Assembly: GCF_900086595.1 (NCBI RefSeq)
Contig: NZ_LT575472.1
Location: forward strand, 1,647,514 to 1,711,513
Reading direction: 5' to 3'
Length of the DNA stretch: 64,000 nucleotides
Origin: Clostridium nigeriense
GTDB taxonomy: Bacteria; Bacillota; Clostridia; Clostridiales; Clostridiaceae
Shown: positions 15,357 to 24,083 of the stretch, in pieces
Layout: every line of letters starts with the position of its first letter
Numbering within the stretch: position 1 is the stretch's first letter
Notes under the pieces: model-generated
What the model was told of the DNA's origin: nothing
Database searches by the model: none
Seen by the model: only the letters and a program-made list of their open reading frames with translations
Translations under genes and position numbers: made by a program

Positions 15357-16049
15357 ATGAAAAAAGGTGATTTTTTATGGGGAATTGCATTATTAGTTTG
15401 GATAGTTATATTAATACTACCAACTTCAAGAGTTACATTTATGAATTTCACTAGCAATTATCCATATATAGGTGGTTTTATAAAGTTCTCTATTTTAGCA
15501 ACCATGGGAGATATGCTTGGAGTTAGAGTTTCAAAACGAGAATGGATTAAACCAAAGGGTTTTATATACAAAGCTTTTATATGGGGAATAATTGGTATGA
15601 TGGTAACTCTTGTGTTTACGGTGTTTATGGAGGGTACAGCAGCAGCACAAGCCTCAGGTAGACTTCCATTTAAAGGGTCAAGTTTAGCACAAGCATTTTT
15701 AGGAAGTACAATTATGAATCTTACTTTTGGGCCAATGATGATGGCTTTTCATAGATTTACAGAAATGTATATAGATATTAAGCATGATAGAAAAGGTGAA
15801 TCAATAACTTTGAAAGAACTTATTGAGAAGAATGATTGGAATTCTTTGGTTGAATTTAGCTGGCTTAAAACATGCCCATTCTTTTGGATACCTGCACACA
15901 CAATCGTGTTTTTACTTCCATCAGAATATAGAGTTATTGTATCTGCTTTTTTATCTATAGCATTAGGTCTTTTACTTGCTATATCAAAAAAGGAGAAAAA
16001 AGCTAGTATAGAAAAAGTAAATTTATATGAGAAGGAGAATTGTATATGA
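15357..16049 (+). CDS. Mpv17/PMP22-like integral membrane protein
   Basis: A 230-residue protein with about four to five hydrophobic segments. The C-terminal pattern W-x-P-A-x5-F-L-L-P-x-x-Y-R-V (WIPAHTIVFLLPSEYRV) resembles the signature of the eukaryotic Mpv17/PMP22 family, whose members form channels in organelle membranes. It is locked into the ior operon, starting 10 bases after iorB and overlapping the start of buk by four bases (ATGA). A channel or carrier for the aryl or short-chain acid formed by this operon is a plausible guess. The family call is moderate; the function is unknown. Confidence 0.6.
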   Translation: MKKGDFLWGIALLVWIVILILPTSRVTFMNFTSNYPYIGGFIKFSILATMGDMLGVRVSKREWIKPKGFIYKAFIWGIIGMMVTLVFTVFMEGTAAAQASGRLPFKGSSLAQAFLGSTIMNLTFGPMMMAFHRFTEMYIDIKHDRKGESITLKELIEKNDWNSLVEFSWLKTCPFFWIPAHTIVFLLPSEYRVIVSAFLSIALGLLLAISKKEKKASIEKVNLYEKENCI

Positions 16050-17113
16050 ATTATAATATATTAGCTATAAATCCTGGATCTACTTCAACCAAAATAGCAT
16101 TATATGAAAATGATAAAGAAATTCTATGTAAAAGTTTAGAACATTCTATAGAAGAAATTGAAAAGTTTAATAGTATTCAAGATCAGTTTGATATGAGGAA
16201 AAATAAGGTTATTACATTTTTAAAAAGTAATGGATATGATATTAATAAATTATCTGCAGTAGTAGGTAGGGGTGGTATGGTACCTAAGGTTAGTTCAGGA
16301 GCCTATAAGGTAAATGATATAATGGTTAATAGACTTAAATATAATCCTGTAATAGAGCATGCTTCAAATTTAGGAGCTTTAATTGCTTATGAAATAGCAA
16401 ATAAAATAGGAATTCCTGCATATATATATGATTCAGTTAGAGTTGATGAGATGATAGATTTAGCTAGGATTTCAGGAATGGCAGATATAGAAAGAACAAG
16501 TACTAGTCATGTATTAAATTCTAGAGCAACAGCGATGAAAGTTGCTAAGATGTACAGTAAGAAATATAGTGAAATGAATTTTGTTATAGCTCATTTAGGT
16601 GGAGGAATATCTTTAAGTGTATATGAAAAAGGAAGATTAGTAGATATAATTTCAGATGATGAAGGTCCATTTTCACCTGAAAGATCAGGTAGGGTTCCAT
16701 GTAAATCTCTTATAGATCTTTGTTATAATAAAAATTTTGACAAAGAAACTATGAATAAAAAACTAAGAGGGAATGGTGGGATAAAATCATATCTTAATAC
16801 TATTGATGTTAGAGAAGTTGAGAAGATGATTGAAGAAGGAAATGAAAAAGCTAAACTTATTTTAGAAGCTATGGCTTATCAAGTGGCAAAAGGAATAGGT
16901 GAACTATCTACAGTTTTAGAAGGAAAAGTAGATGTTATCATTATAACAGGGGGGATTGCTTATTCTGATAGAGTTACTTCTTGGATAAGAAACAGGGTGA
17001 GATTTATTGCACCTGTTGAAATTATGCCAGGAGAAAATGAAATGGAAGCTCTTTCTCAAGGAACTTTAAGAGTATTAATGGGAGAAGAAATCGCAAGAGA
17101 ATATTATGAATAA
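16046..17113 (+). CDS. buk: Butyrate kinase family acyl kinase
   Basis: A 355-residue acetate/butyrate-kinase-family enzyme. The start at 16046 follows GAAGGAGAATTGTAT; an in-frame TTG six bases earlier is less suitable. The N-terminus ILAINPGSTSTKIALYE is the phosphate-binding motif of the family. VGRGGMVPKVSSGAY, the AHLGGGIS loop and a distal IIITGGIAYSDRV are typical of Buk. It makes ATP from an acyl-phosphate supplied by the phosphotransacylase that opens the operon. Product may be butyrate or an aryl-acetate. The operon ends in a strong terminator. Confidence 0.92.
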   Translation: MNYNILAINPGSTSTKIALYENDKEILCKSLEHSIEEIEKFNSIQDQFDMRKNKVITFLKSNGYDINKLSAVVGRGGMVPKVSSGAYKVNDIMVNRLKYNPVIEHASNLGALIAYEIANKIGIPAYIYDSVRVDEMIDLARISGMADIERTSTSHVLNSRATAMKVAKMYSKKYSEMNFVIAHLGGGISLSVYEKGRLVDIISDDEGPFSPERSGRVPCKSLIDLCYNKNFDKETMNKKLRGNGGIKSYLNTIDVREVEKMIEEGNEKAKLILEAMAYQVAKGIGELSTVLEGKVDVIIITGGIAYSDRVTSWIRNRVRFIAPVEIMPGENEMEALSQGTLRVLMGEEIAREYYE

Positions 17114-17132
17114 TTTTAAATATATTATATAA

Positions 17133-17178
17133 AATATTAATGGAGTTGCAATATGTAGCTCCATTAATATTTTTAATT
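17133..17178 (+). terminator. Terminator after buk
   Basis: A 13-bp perfect stem (AATATTAATGGAG with CTCCATTAATATT) is followed by TTTTAATTT. The rest of the interval to 17335 shows no gene. Confidence 0.85.
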
Positions 17179-17335
17179 TAATAGAAGATTTACTGCGAAA
17201 GGTAAAAAAATATTACATATGAATATATTTTTTAAGTATACCTAGTAGAAAATAAGAGTTAGAGTAAAGTCTAGCTCTTTTTAGTTGTAACAGAATAAAT
17301 GAAAATATATAATTAAAGGATAGAGGAGTAGTGTT

Positions 17336-18091
17336 ATGAGAGAAGATATATTAAATAAAGTAAAAGAACAGCTTGCTATAGATTATAATTGTAATGTTCA
17401 AGATTTTGACAACAATGAAAACATTATAACAAATTTAAAAATAACAAAAGATTGTAGAAAATATAATGATGATAAAGAAGTGCTGAGAATACTTGTGATA
17501 AATGGAAAAGCAGTTATATGTGCTGATGAATGTATTAAAGATTGGTGTGTTGAGAAATTATTAACCTTTCCTGCAGAATGGATGTTTTTATATTCAGTTT
17601 TAAGAAGAATAGATAAAAAGTTAAATGAATTAGGTTATGAAATAGATAATACACATCATTATTATTTACCAAAAGACAATAAATATGATGGAGCTAAAAA
17701 TTTTAAATTAAAGTGGTATGAAAAAGATGAAATATTGCAGTTCAAAGGTGATAATAGATTTGATGAAGCCTTTGCATTTGATAGTAATTATCCAGATGTA
17801 CTAGGAGTTGCAGCTTTAGATAGTAAGGGAAATATCTTAGGCATGGCGGGAGCTAGTGAAGACTCAAATATTATGTGGCAAATTGGAGTTAATGTTTTAC
17901 CAGAAGCAAATGGAAAAGGAATTGCTAGTGTTTTAGTACAATCATTAAAAAATGAAATATTAAAAAGAGGTAAGATACCTTTTTATGGTACTGTTGAATC
18001 TCATATAATATCACAGAAGGTAGCATTAAAGTCAGGATTTTATCCAGTATTTGCAGAAGTAAAGATAAGAAAGATTAATAAGGAGAATTAA
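17336..18091 (+). CDS. GNAT-family N-acetyltransferase
   Basis: A 251-residue protein. The C-terminal ~100 residues form a GNAT domain: AALDSKGNILGMAGASED, then WQIGVNVLPEANGKGIASVLVQSLKNEILKRG, in which E-x-N-G-K-G-I-A is the acetyl-CoA binding motif A, and a final GTVESHIISQKVALKSGF. The N-terminal ~120 residues are an uncharacterised extension seen in clostridial members. The substrate is unknown. It is followed one base later by an ACT-domain gene, so the pair is probably cotranscribed. Confidence 0.85.
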   Translation: MREDILNKVKEQLAIDYNCNVQDFDNNENIITNLKITKDCRKYNDDKEVLRILVINGKAVICADECIKDWCVEKLLTFPAEWMFLYSVLRRIDKKLNELGYEIDNTHHYYLPKDNKYDGAKNFKLKWYEKDEILQFKGDNRFDEAFAFDSNYPDVLGVAALDSKGNILGMAGASEDSNIMWQIGVNVLPEANGKGIASVLVQSLKNEILKRGKIPFYGTVESHIISQKVALKSGFYPVFAEVKIRKINKEN

Positions 18092-18092
18092 T

Positions 18093-18485
18093 ATGAGTAC
18101 AGTAGAGAAGAAATTAACTTTAAAATTATTAAAGGATAAATATTCAGTTTGTAGATTAAATAAAAATGATGAAATTCCGAAATGGATTTTTCAAGAAGAA
18201 TTTTTTTCTATAACTAAGACAGATGAGGAATTGTCTGTAGTTTGCTTACAGGATAAAATTAAAGAAAATATTAAATGTGAAAAAGATTGGAGAATATTAA
18301 AAATAGAAGGTCCTCTTGATTTTTCTTTAATAGGGATATTATCAAGAATAAGCACATTAATGGCTAATAATGGTATTAGTATATTTGCAATTTCTACTTA
18401 TGATACAGATTATATTCTTATAAAAGAAGAATCAATAAATAAAGCAATAGAAGTATTAGAAAACAATAATTATAATATAATTTAA
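18093..18485 (+). CDS. ACT-domain protein (CASTOR/ACT7-like)
   Basis: A 130-residue protein with two ACT-like halves. The C-terminal half (WRILKIEGPLDFSLIGILSRISTLMANNGISIFAISTYDTDYILIKEE) is a clear ACT domain of the amino-acid-binding CASTOR type. Such small proteins probably bind an amino acid. A regulatory link to the acetyltransferase directly upstream is suggested only by adjacency. Confidence 0.8.
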   Translation: MSTVEKKLTLKLLKDKYSVCRLNKNDEIPKWIFQEEFFSITKTDEELSVVCLQDKIKENIKCEKDWRILKIEGPLDFSLIGILSRISTLMANNGISIFAISTYDTDYILIKEESINKAIEVLENNNYNII

Positions 18486-18550
18486 TGTACTAAAAAATCA
18501 TTTTTTAAGGAAGAATATAATAAAGTATTACTTTTGAAAGGATGATTTAT

Positions 18551-19165
18551 GTGAATAAAGAAAAATTAATATATTATAAAAATAAACTTGAAAAGGAAAA
18601 AGATAGAGTTACTGATGTTATTAAGCAACTTAGTAATAATGGAATGACTAAATTTAATGCAGAGACTGCTAGTGAGTTGTCTTTTTATGATAATCACCCT
18701 GCGGATATTGCAAGTGAAACTTTTGAAGTCGAAAAAGGAAGAGCATTAGAAGCAAATGAAGCTTCTATGCTAGATAAGATAAATGATGCATTAAATGCAA
18801 TAGAGGAAGGAAGCTATGGCAAGTGTAAAATATGTGGCAAAGATATAGATGAAGGTAGGTTGGAGTTTTTACCTTATGCAGTAAATTGTATTGAGTGTGA
18901 AGATGTTATTAGTGATGTAAAAACCTATAATTCAAATCAGAGGGTTGTAGAAGAAGTTGTTATTGGTAATCCATTCAATCATAAATTAGAATATGATAAT
19001 AAAGATGAAATAGGTTTTGATGAAGAAGATAGTTACCAAGCTGTAGGAAGATTTAATGAAATTAGGAATACTGAAGATTATGATTATAACTATGATGAAG
19101 ATGGTTATGTAGAGGAAATTGAAAAAATAAGTAATCAAGAATATAAAAATCAATTACCTGACTAA
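18551..19165 (+). CDS. TraR/DksA-type zinc-finger protein (YteA family)
   Basis: A 204-residue protein. I favour the GTG at 18551, which follows GAAAGGATGATTTAT, over the ATG at 18542, which lies within that ribosome site. An N-terminal coiled region carries NHPADIASETFEVEKGRA, diagnostic of the YteA/DksA group. A C4 zinc finger follows (CKICGKDIDEGRLEFLPYAVNCIEC, about residues 95-119), and the tail is acidic and repetitive. Family members bind RNA polymerase or are produced in sporulation, but the specific role is not known. A terminator follows. Confidence 0.88.
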   Translation: MNKEKLIYYKNKLEKEKDRVTDVIKQLSNNGMTKFNAETASELSFYDNHPADIASETFEVEKGRALEANEASMLDKINDALNAIEEGSYGKCKICGKDIDEGRLEFLPYAVNCIECEDVISDVKTYNSNQRVVEEVVIGNPFNHKLEYDNKDEIGFDEEDSYQAVGRFNEIRNTEDYDYNYDEDGYVEEIEKISNQEYKNQLPD

Positions 19166-19205
19166 AAAGTTTAAGGTACTTAAAATCACAATATATTTAT
19201 TAATT

Positions 19206-19252
19206 AAATTAGATAGATTTGTATAAGATAAAATCTATCTAATTTTTTATTA
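19206..19252 (+). terminator. Terminator between convergent genes
   Basis: A 15-bp perfect stem, AAATTAGATAGATTT with AAATCTATCTAATTT, is followed by T residues. It separates the zinc-finger gene from the convergent acetyltransferase. Confidence 0.85.
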
Positions 19253-19273
19253 ATAAAAAACCATTAATATGGT

Positions 19274-19873
19274 CTAGATATTTACTTTGAAATCTTTCCA
19301 GTAATATTCTTTATCTTTGTCAGTTATTTCTCTTAAAACTTTACAAGGATTTCCTACTGCAACAACGTTTTCTGGAATATCTTTAGTTACAATACTGCCA
19401 GCACCTATAACTGAATTTTTTCCTATAGTTATACCAGGTAAAACAACAACATTAGAACCTATCCAAACATCATCTTCAATTTTAACTGGAAAAGAAAATT
19501 GATCGCCACTTTTTCTTAAATCAGGATGAACAGGATGGCCAGTAACAGTTATTGTTACGTTTGGAGCTATCATAACATTATTACCTATAAATATTTCTAT
19601 ATCATCCACTAATACAAGATTAAAATTTGCATAAAAATTGTTACCAATATGAATATTTTTGCCATAGGCAACACGTAAAGGTGGTTCTATCCATGGATTT
19701 TTTCCAATATGACCAAAAAGATTATGAAGTATTTCTTTTCTTTTATCTTCTTCACTTGGTCTAGTATTATTGTAATCATAAATTAATTCTTTACCACGAA
19801 GACGCTCTTGTATTAAATCTTCATGATTATCAACATAAATTAAGCCTTTTCTCATTATTTCTCTAATATCCAT
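19274..19873 (-). CDS. Maltose/galactoside-type sugar O-acetyltransferase
   Basis: A 199-residue left-handed beta-helix acetyltransferase of the Maa/LacA/NodL family. The N-terminal cap reads EIMRKGLIYVDNHEDL. Hexapeptide repeats follow (GNNVMIAPNVTITVTGHPVHPDLR with the catalytic His, then IEDDVWIGSNVVVLPGITIGKNSVIGAGSIVTKDIPENVVAVGNP). It acetylates a sugar from acetyl-CoA. It stands alone, convergent with the zinc-finger gene and divergent from the next gene. The ribosome site GGAGG precedes ATG. The natural acceptor is not predictable. Confidence 0.92.
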   Translation of the reverse strand: MDIREIMRKGLIYVDNHEDLIQERLRGKELIYDYNNTRPSEEDKRKEILHNLFGHIGKNPWIEPPLRVAYGKNIHIGNNFYANFNLVLVDDIEIFIGNNVMIAPNVTITVTGHPVHPDLRKSGDQFSFPVKIEDDVWIGSNVVVLPGITIGKNSVIGAGSIVTKDIPENVVAVGNPCKVLREITDKDKEYYWKDFKVNI

Positions 19874-20072
19874 TTAATACCTCCTAAATGCTTATATTTA
19901 AATAATAGCATATTAAATATTAATAAATATAACTAAACCTTTTTTATGGATAAATCTATAATTTTGCACAAATAACCTTTACAAATATATACAAAAAGCA
20001 TATACTTAAATAATAAGTGATAAGTAGTAAGTAAATTCAAATAAATACCAAAAATATAAAGGGGTTTTAGTT

Positions 20073-21062
20073 ATGAGAGAATTAAAGTTAACACAAAGTT
20101 TTTCAATGATTGCTTTAAATGCACAAGATAGTATTAACATGACAACTACTAAAAAAGTATCGCTACATGCTATAGCAACTTCTGTTATTTTGGAGTTATA
20201 CTTAGAAGAAAAATTTCAAGTAATAGATGGAAAGCTAAGAATGAATAAAAGAATTTTAGAAAATCCTAGTATAACTTTATATCATGAAGCTATTTTAAAA
20301 CCAATGTTTTCTAAAAAAGATGAAATTGAAGAAGACTTAAATTGGTGGTTAAATAAGGCTTCAAATTTATCAACAAAACATTTAAAAGCTCTTGAAATTG
20401 CTATAACAGATTCGTTAAAAGGAGATAATTACATGGAAGAAATACCAAATTTATTAGGTTGTGACATGTATTATAAGACAGCAGGGCTAACTTTAAGAGA
20501 ATATAGAAGTAACTTAGATGAGTATTCTAGAATTGTTGAGGGATTTAAAGCTGATATTCTTGAAGAAGGAGAATCAACTGATGAAAGTATAATGTTGCTT
20601 TGGCTTCTTAGAGAAAGTGGATGCATGCAAGATGTATTCTCTAGGGGAGATATTGAAATAATAGAAAAGAAAATGAATAACTTATATGTAAAAGATAAAT
20701 TTTCAAAAATCCTTTATAATGTCCATATACATCATGGCATTGAAATGGCTATAAAGGGATTTTTAAACATGAAAAAGAATGCAATTAAAAATCCTATAGG
20801 AACAGGAATAAACTTTGTATTTCCAGTTCTTGAACGTTCACAATCTATTTTTATTGATACTGAAGAATGGTTTCCAAATTCAAAACAAAGATTTGAAGAA
20901 GTTAAAAAGAGATTAGAAGATGATGGACATATATATACTATAATAAGTGTAGGAGATGTCCCTTTGATTAAAATAGATAATATTGTATATGAAGCTATTC
21001 CCGAAGCAATTACAGGAAGAATTCCAATACATGGGGTACGTCTTAGAAGGTATCCAATTTAA
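20073..21062 (+). CDS. GPP34-like protein of unknown function
   Basis: A 329-residue soluble protein. The first ~110 residues (LTQSFSMIALNAQDS, then HAIATSVILELYLEEKFQV, then DLNWWLNKASNLSTKHLKALE) resemble the GPP34/Golgi-phosphoprotein-3 fold, a lipid-binding or regulatory domain in bacteria. This match is by eye and uncertain. The C-terminal ~100 residues are conserved-looking (IFIDTEEWFPNSKQRFEEVKKRLEDDGH, ending in GVRLRRYPI) but I do not recognise them. A MerR-type regulator follows 14 bases downstream, so the two probably act together. Confidence 0.6.
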   Translation: MRELKLTQSFSMIALNAQDSINMTTTKKVSLHAIATSVILELYLEEKFQVIDGKLRMNKRILENPSITLYHEAILKPMFSKKDEIEEDLNWWLNKASNLSTKHLKALEIAITDSLKGDNYMEEIPNLLGCDMYYKTAGLTLREYRSNLDEYSRIVEGFKADILEEGESTDESIMLLWLLRESGCMQDVFSRGDIEIIEKKMNNLYVKDKFSKILYNVHIHHGIEMAIKGFLNMKKNAIKNPIGTGINFVFPVLERSQSIFIDTEEWFPNSKQRFEEVKKRLEDDGHIYTIISVGDVPLIKIDNIVYEAIPEAITGRIPIHGVRLRRYPI

Positions 21063-21076
21063 AGGAGATAAAACTT

Positions 21077-21343
21077 ATGTCAAGGCAGCGATCTATGGAA
21101 AAAATATTAGAATCAGAATATGTTACAATTGGAGAGCTTGTTAGAATTACTAATTCAAGATATAGTACCTTGAAATTTTATACGGAAGAAGGAATGTTAC
21201 CCTTTGAACAAGAGGAAGAAAAATTGACAAGGAGGTTTCCAAGAGAAAAAGCTATAGAAAGAATAGAGGAAATTAAGGAATTAAAAAGAAAAGGCTACAG
21301 AGTGGATGAAATAAAAGCTCTTCTTAAAGAAACTAATTTATAA
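21077..21343 (+). CDS. Short MerR-family DNA-binding protein
   Basis: An 88-residue protein consisting of little more than a MerR winged helix-turn-helix (YVTIGELVRITNSRYSTLKFYTEEGMLPF, then KELKRKGYRVDEIKALL). There is no effector domain, so sensing may be done by a partner, perhaps the protein encoded just upstream. The ribosome site AAAGGAG precedes the start. Confidence 0.82.
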   Translation: MSRQRSMEKILESEYVTIGELVRITNSRYSTLKFYTEEGMLPFEQEEEKLTRRFPREKAIERIEEIKELKRKGYRVDEIKALLKETNL

Positions 21344-21346
21344 GAA

Positions 21347-21378
21347 AAAAGGTGCTTATTATGATAGCACCTTTTATT
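21347..21378. terminator. Bidirectional terminator
   Basis: AAAAGGTGCT and AGCACCTTTT form a 10-bp stem with a 9-base loop, T-rich on both strands. It serves the MerR gene and the convergent gene whose stop codon it overlaps. Confidence 0.8.
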
Positions 21379-21853
21379 GTTTTAAGGAAGTTGCTCTTCC
21401 TACAGTTCCACCAAGCTTTTTCCAAAAATAATTATGTTCTTCTACAGTTTGAGTAAAATCATTATTTTCCCATCTTTTTAGTACTTCTAACATATAATCT
21501 TTATCTGCATAATCAACTTTTTCAATAAGATTTTTTAATGATGAAATATATTCAGGAGTTATTTCTATCTTTCCCCAAATTTGATTGTCTTCGGCATTTA
21601 TTTTCGTATTGCTCATTCTATGAAAGATGTCATAAATATTTTCAATAGGATAATACTCCTTATCTTTAATAATGCCAGAATCCTCATTAGAAAGTTCCTT
21701 ATCTAATTTTTTTATTTCAGATATATTAGACTTAGCCTTTAAGTTACCAGAATCAATTTGCTTATACAAAATAAAGGATGATATACCAATTAATGCTAAT
21801 AATATGATAATAAGTATTGATATAAATAGTTTATTTTTTAATAATATTTTTAT
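21374..21853 (-). CDS. Membrane-anchored hypothetical protein with possible non-AUG start
   Basis: About 159 residues: one N-terminal transmembrane segment (ILLKNKLFISILIIILLALIGISSFILY) followed by an extracytoplasmic domain rich in charged residues (DKELSNEDSGIIKDKEYYPIENIYDIFHRMSNTKI). I do not recognise the family. An ideal ribosome site (AAAGGAGG) is followed after 8 bases by ATA AAA at 21853, with no ATG, GTG or TTG at the proper distance. The only upstream ATG, at 21889, precedes the ribosome site and has none of its own. Either ATA initiates, or the true ATG was lost by mutation. Confidence 0.6.
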   Translation of the reverse strand: MKILLKNKLFISILIIILLALIGISSFILYKQIDSGNLKAKSNISEIKKLDKELSNEDSGIIKDKEYYPIENIYDIFHRMSNTKINAEDNQIWGKIEITPEYISSLKNLIEKVDYADKDYMLEVLKRWENNDFTQTVEEHNYFWKKLGGTVGRATSLKQ

Positions 21854-22079
21854 ATAAATTACCTCCTTTAAAAGTATTAATAAATTCATTATAATCCAAA
21901 ATATGTAAAAATAGAAGTTTTATATTAATGTAAACATATAAAATAATTAATTTAATATTAATAAAGTGTTAATAAAATGTAAAAGAAATAGAATATGCTT
22001 TTTGTTGTATTGAATACTATATAAAATTATGTTAATATTTTCACGAATAATAACGACATACAGGAAAAGGGGAAAAATA

Positions 22080-23027
22080 ATGAAAACTAAAAAACTAAAG
22101 ATGATAGTATCAACATTGGCTATTATTATAATAGCTGGGGTTTTTACTGGATGTGCAAAGGAAGAAAAAATAGAAGAAAAAGCAGATGCAACTACTCAAG
22201 CATCAGAAGGGACAGGCAGTGTAACTGACTTGGAATGGGATGCACAACCAACATTAGGTTTAATAAAGGGAGACTATTACAAAGTTGAAGAGAGATTTAG
22301 ACAAGGTCATTTAGGCGTACTAGAAGTAGTTAAAAATGATGGAAAAATAGTTGAGGTTGAATTTAATGAAATGACAAGACCAAACTATTATAAGAGATAC
22401 TATCAAAATGTTCCTAAACGTAATTCAGAATATAATTTTGATATGGGGGCTGCTAAGGGAGCAGCATGGATTCAAAGTGTTGTTCAAGTAGAAAAGCAAA
22501 TGATAGATGAACAAAGATTAACAGGTGAATTTGATGTTGTGTCAGGTGCATCTAATAGTATTGAGCAAGCTATGGTACCATTAGCAGAAAAAATAAATGT
22601 AGAGTTAGAAAATCCATCAGGAATGAAATACTATGCAATAGCTGAAGAATTAGGCGGAGGATTAACTGGTAAGTTAAAAGTCATAGTTCAAGATGGAAAA
22701 ATTATAGAATGTAGATATGATGAAATATTTGCAAATTCTCCTGATGACATAGAAGATCCAGCATTAAAGAAATATTATAGAGTATCTAAATATGAAAGTA
22801 TAGAATATCATGAACCATCACGTATTGGATTTAATGTTCAAATGGATGAATTAAATAAAAAAGTTGTAGAAACTCAAGATATGTTAGATTTAACTGGATT
22901 ACCAGCAATAGAAGCAACTGGAGATTATAAATCAAGTGGATATACTGAAAGAAATACAGCTTGGGACAATTATTTAAAATTAGCAGAAAAATTATTAAAT
23001 GAAATGAAAGCTGATAAAGTACTATAA
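22080..23027 (+). CDS. FMN-binding domain lipoprotein
   Basis: A 315-residue lipoprotein. The start at 22080 follows AAAAGGGGAAAA and gives a normal signal peptide ending in the lipobox FTGC. After a linker, two repeated modules resemble FMN-binding domains as found in clostridial electron-transfer lipoproteins: GHLGVLEVVKNDGKIVEVEFNE with FDVVSGASNSIEQA, and GGLTGKLKVIVQDGKIIECRYDE. The S-G-A-S motif of the first is where RnfG/NqrC-type domains attach FMN covalently to Thr or Ser. Likely an extracytoplasmic redox protein; its partner is not encoded nearby. Confidence 0.82.
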   Translation: MKTKKLKMIVSTLAIIIIAGVFTGCAKEEKIEEKADATTQASEGTGSVTDLEWDAQPTLGLIKGDYYKVEERFRQGHLGVLEVVKNDGKIVEVEFNEMTRPNYYKRYYQNVPKRNSEYNFDMGAAKGAAWIQSVVQVEKQMIDEQRLTGEFDVVSGASNSIEQAMVPLAEKINVELENPSGMKYYAIAEELGGGLTGKLKVIVQDGKIIECRYDEIFANSPDDIEDPALKKYYRVSKYESIEYHEPSRIGFNVQMDELNKKVVETQDMLDLTGLPAIEATGDYKSSGYTERNTAWDNYLKLAEKLLNEMKADKVL

Positions 23028-23049
23028 TAAATTTAATATAAATATAAAG

Positions 23050-23085
23050 AGGTTAATCATTTAATATTATGATTAACCTTTTTTA
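23050..23085 (+). terminator. Terminator after the FMN-binding lipoprotein
   Basis: An 11-bp stem (AGGTTAATCAT with ATGATTAACCT), an 8-base loop and a T-run. Confidence 0.85.
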
Positions 23086-23192
23086 TAAGCATATTTGTTA
23101 AAAATTAACAAAATAAATTGTAGTATCTCAAAGAAAATGGTATAATATAACTTATTAAATGGTGATTCAAAAAACTCTTTGGAGGGATTTTA

Positions 23193-24083
23193 ATGAATGT
23201 AATAGAAATTACTAATCTTACAAAAGATTATGGAAATAAAAAGGGAATATTTAATGTGAGCTTTTCAGTTAAAAAGGGAGAAGTTTTAGGATTCCTTGGT
23301 CCAAATGGAGCAGGAAAAACAACAACTATTCGTCATTTAATGGGTTTTTCTAAACCACAAAAAGGAAGTTGCAGTATTAATGGATTAAGCTGTTTTGAAA
23401 ACTCTAGTAAGATACAAAATTCTCTTGGCTACTTACCGGGGGAAATTGCATTTTTAGATGATATGACTGGACTACAATTTATAAAATTTGTAGCAGAAAT
23501 GAAGGGTATTAAGGATTTATCTATAGCTAATAGATTGATGGAAAGATTTGAATTAAATCCTAATGGTAGAATAAAAAAAATGTCTAAGGGGATGAAGCAA
23601 AAGATTGGAATTATATGTGCATTTATGCAGGAACCAGATATTTTGATATTAGATGAACCAACTAGTGGATTAGATCCTTTAATGCAAAATGAATTTATAA
23701 AATTAATTTTAGAGGAAAAGGAAAAAGGAAAAACTATATTAATGTCTTCTCATAGTTTTGAAGAAATTGAAAAAACTTGCGATAGAGCAGCTATTATAAA
23801 GCAAGGAGAAATAGTTACAGTAGAAAATATCTCTACTTTAAAAGAATCTAAACAAAAGCTTTATAATATTACTTTTGAAAATATAAATATGGCTAATGAG
23901 TTTATTAAAGAAGGTTTTAAAATTAAAAATATAGATGGATGTAATATTACTATAAGTATAAAAGGTGATATAATGCCTTTTATAAATGCCTTAGGAAAAT
24001 ATAAAGTTTTAAATTTAGAAACATCATCACAAAACTTAGAGGATTTATTTATGCACTTTTATGGAGGTGAAAATAATGATTAG
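23193..24083 (+). CDS. ABC transporter ATP-binding protein
   Basis: A 296-residue ABC ATPase of the CcmA/drug-and-antibiotic export type. Walker A is GPNGAGKTTT, the signature is KMSKGMKQKIGI, and Walker B is ILILDEPTSGLDP. The C-terminal extension (~90 residues) is usual for this group. The downstream permease gene starts inside its last codons, so the two form one exporter. The N-terminus is in good frame with the ribosome site GGAGGG. Confidence 0.93.
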   Translation: MNVIEITNLTKDYGNKKGIFNVSFSVKKGEVLGFLGPNGAGKTTTIRHLMGFSKPQKGSCSINGLSCFENSSKIQNSLGYLPGEIAFLDDMTGLQFIKFVAEMKGIKDLSIANRLMERFELNPNGRIKKMSKGMKQKIGIICAFMQEPDILILDEPTSGLDPLMQNEFIKLILEEKEKGKTILMSSHSFEEIEKTCDRAAIIKQGEIVTVENISTLKESKQKLYNITFENINMANEFIKEGFKIKNIDGCNITISIKGDIMPFINALGKYKVLNLETSSQNLEDLFMHFYGGENND

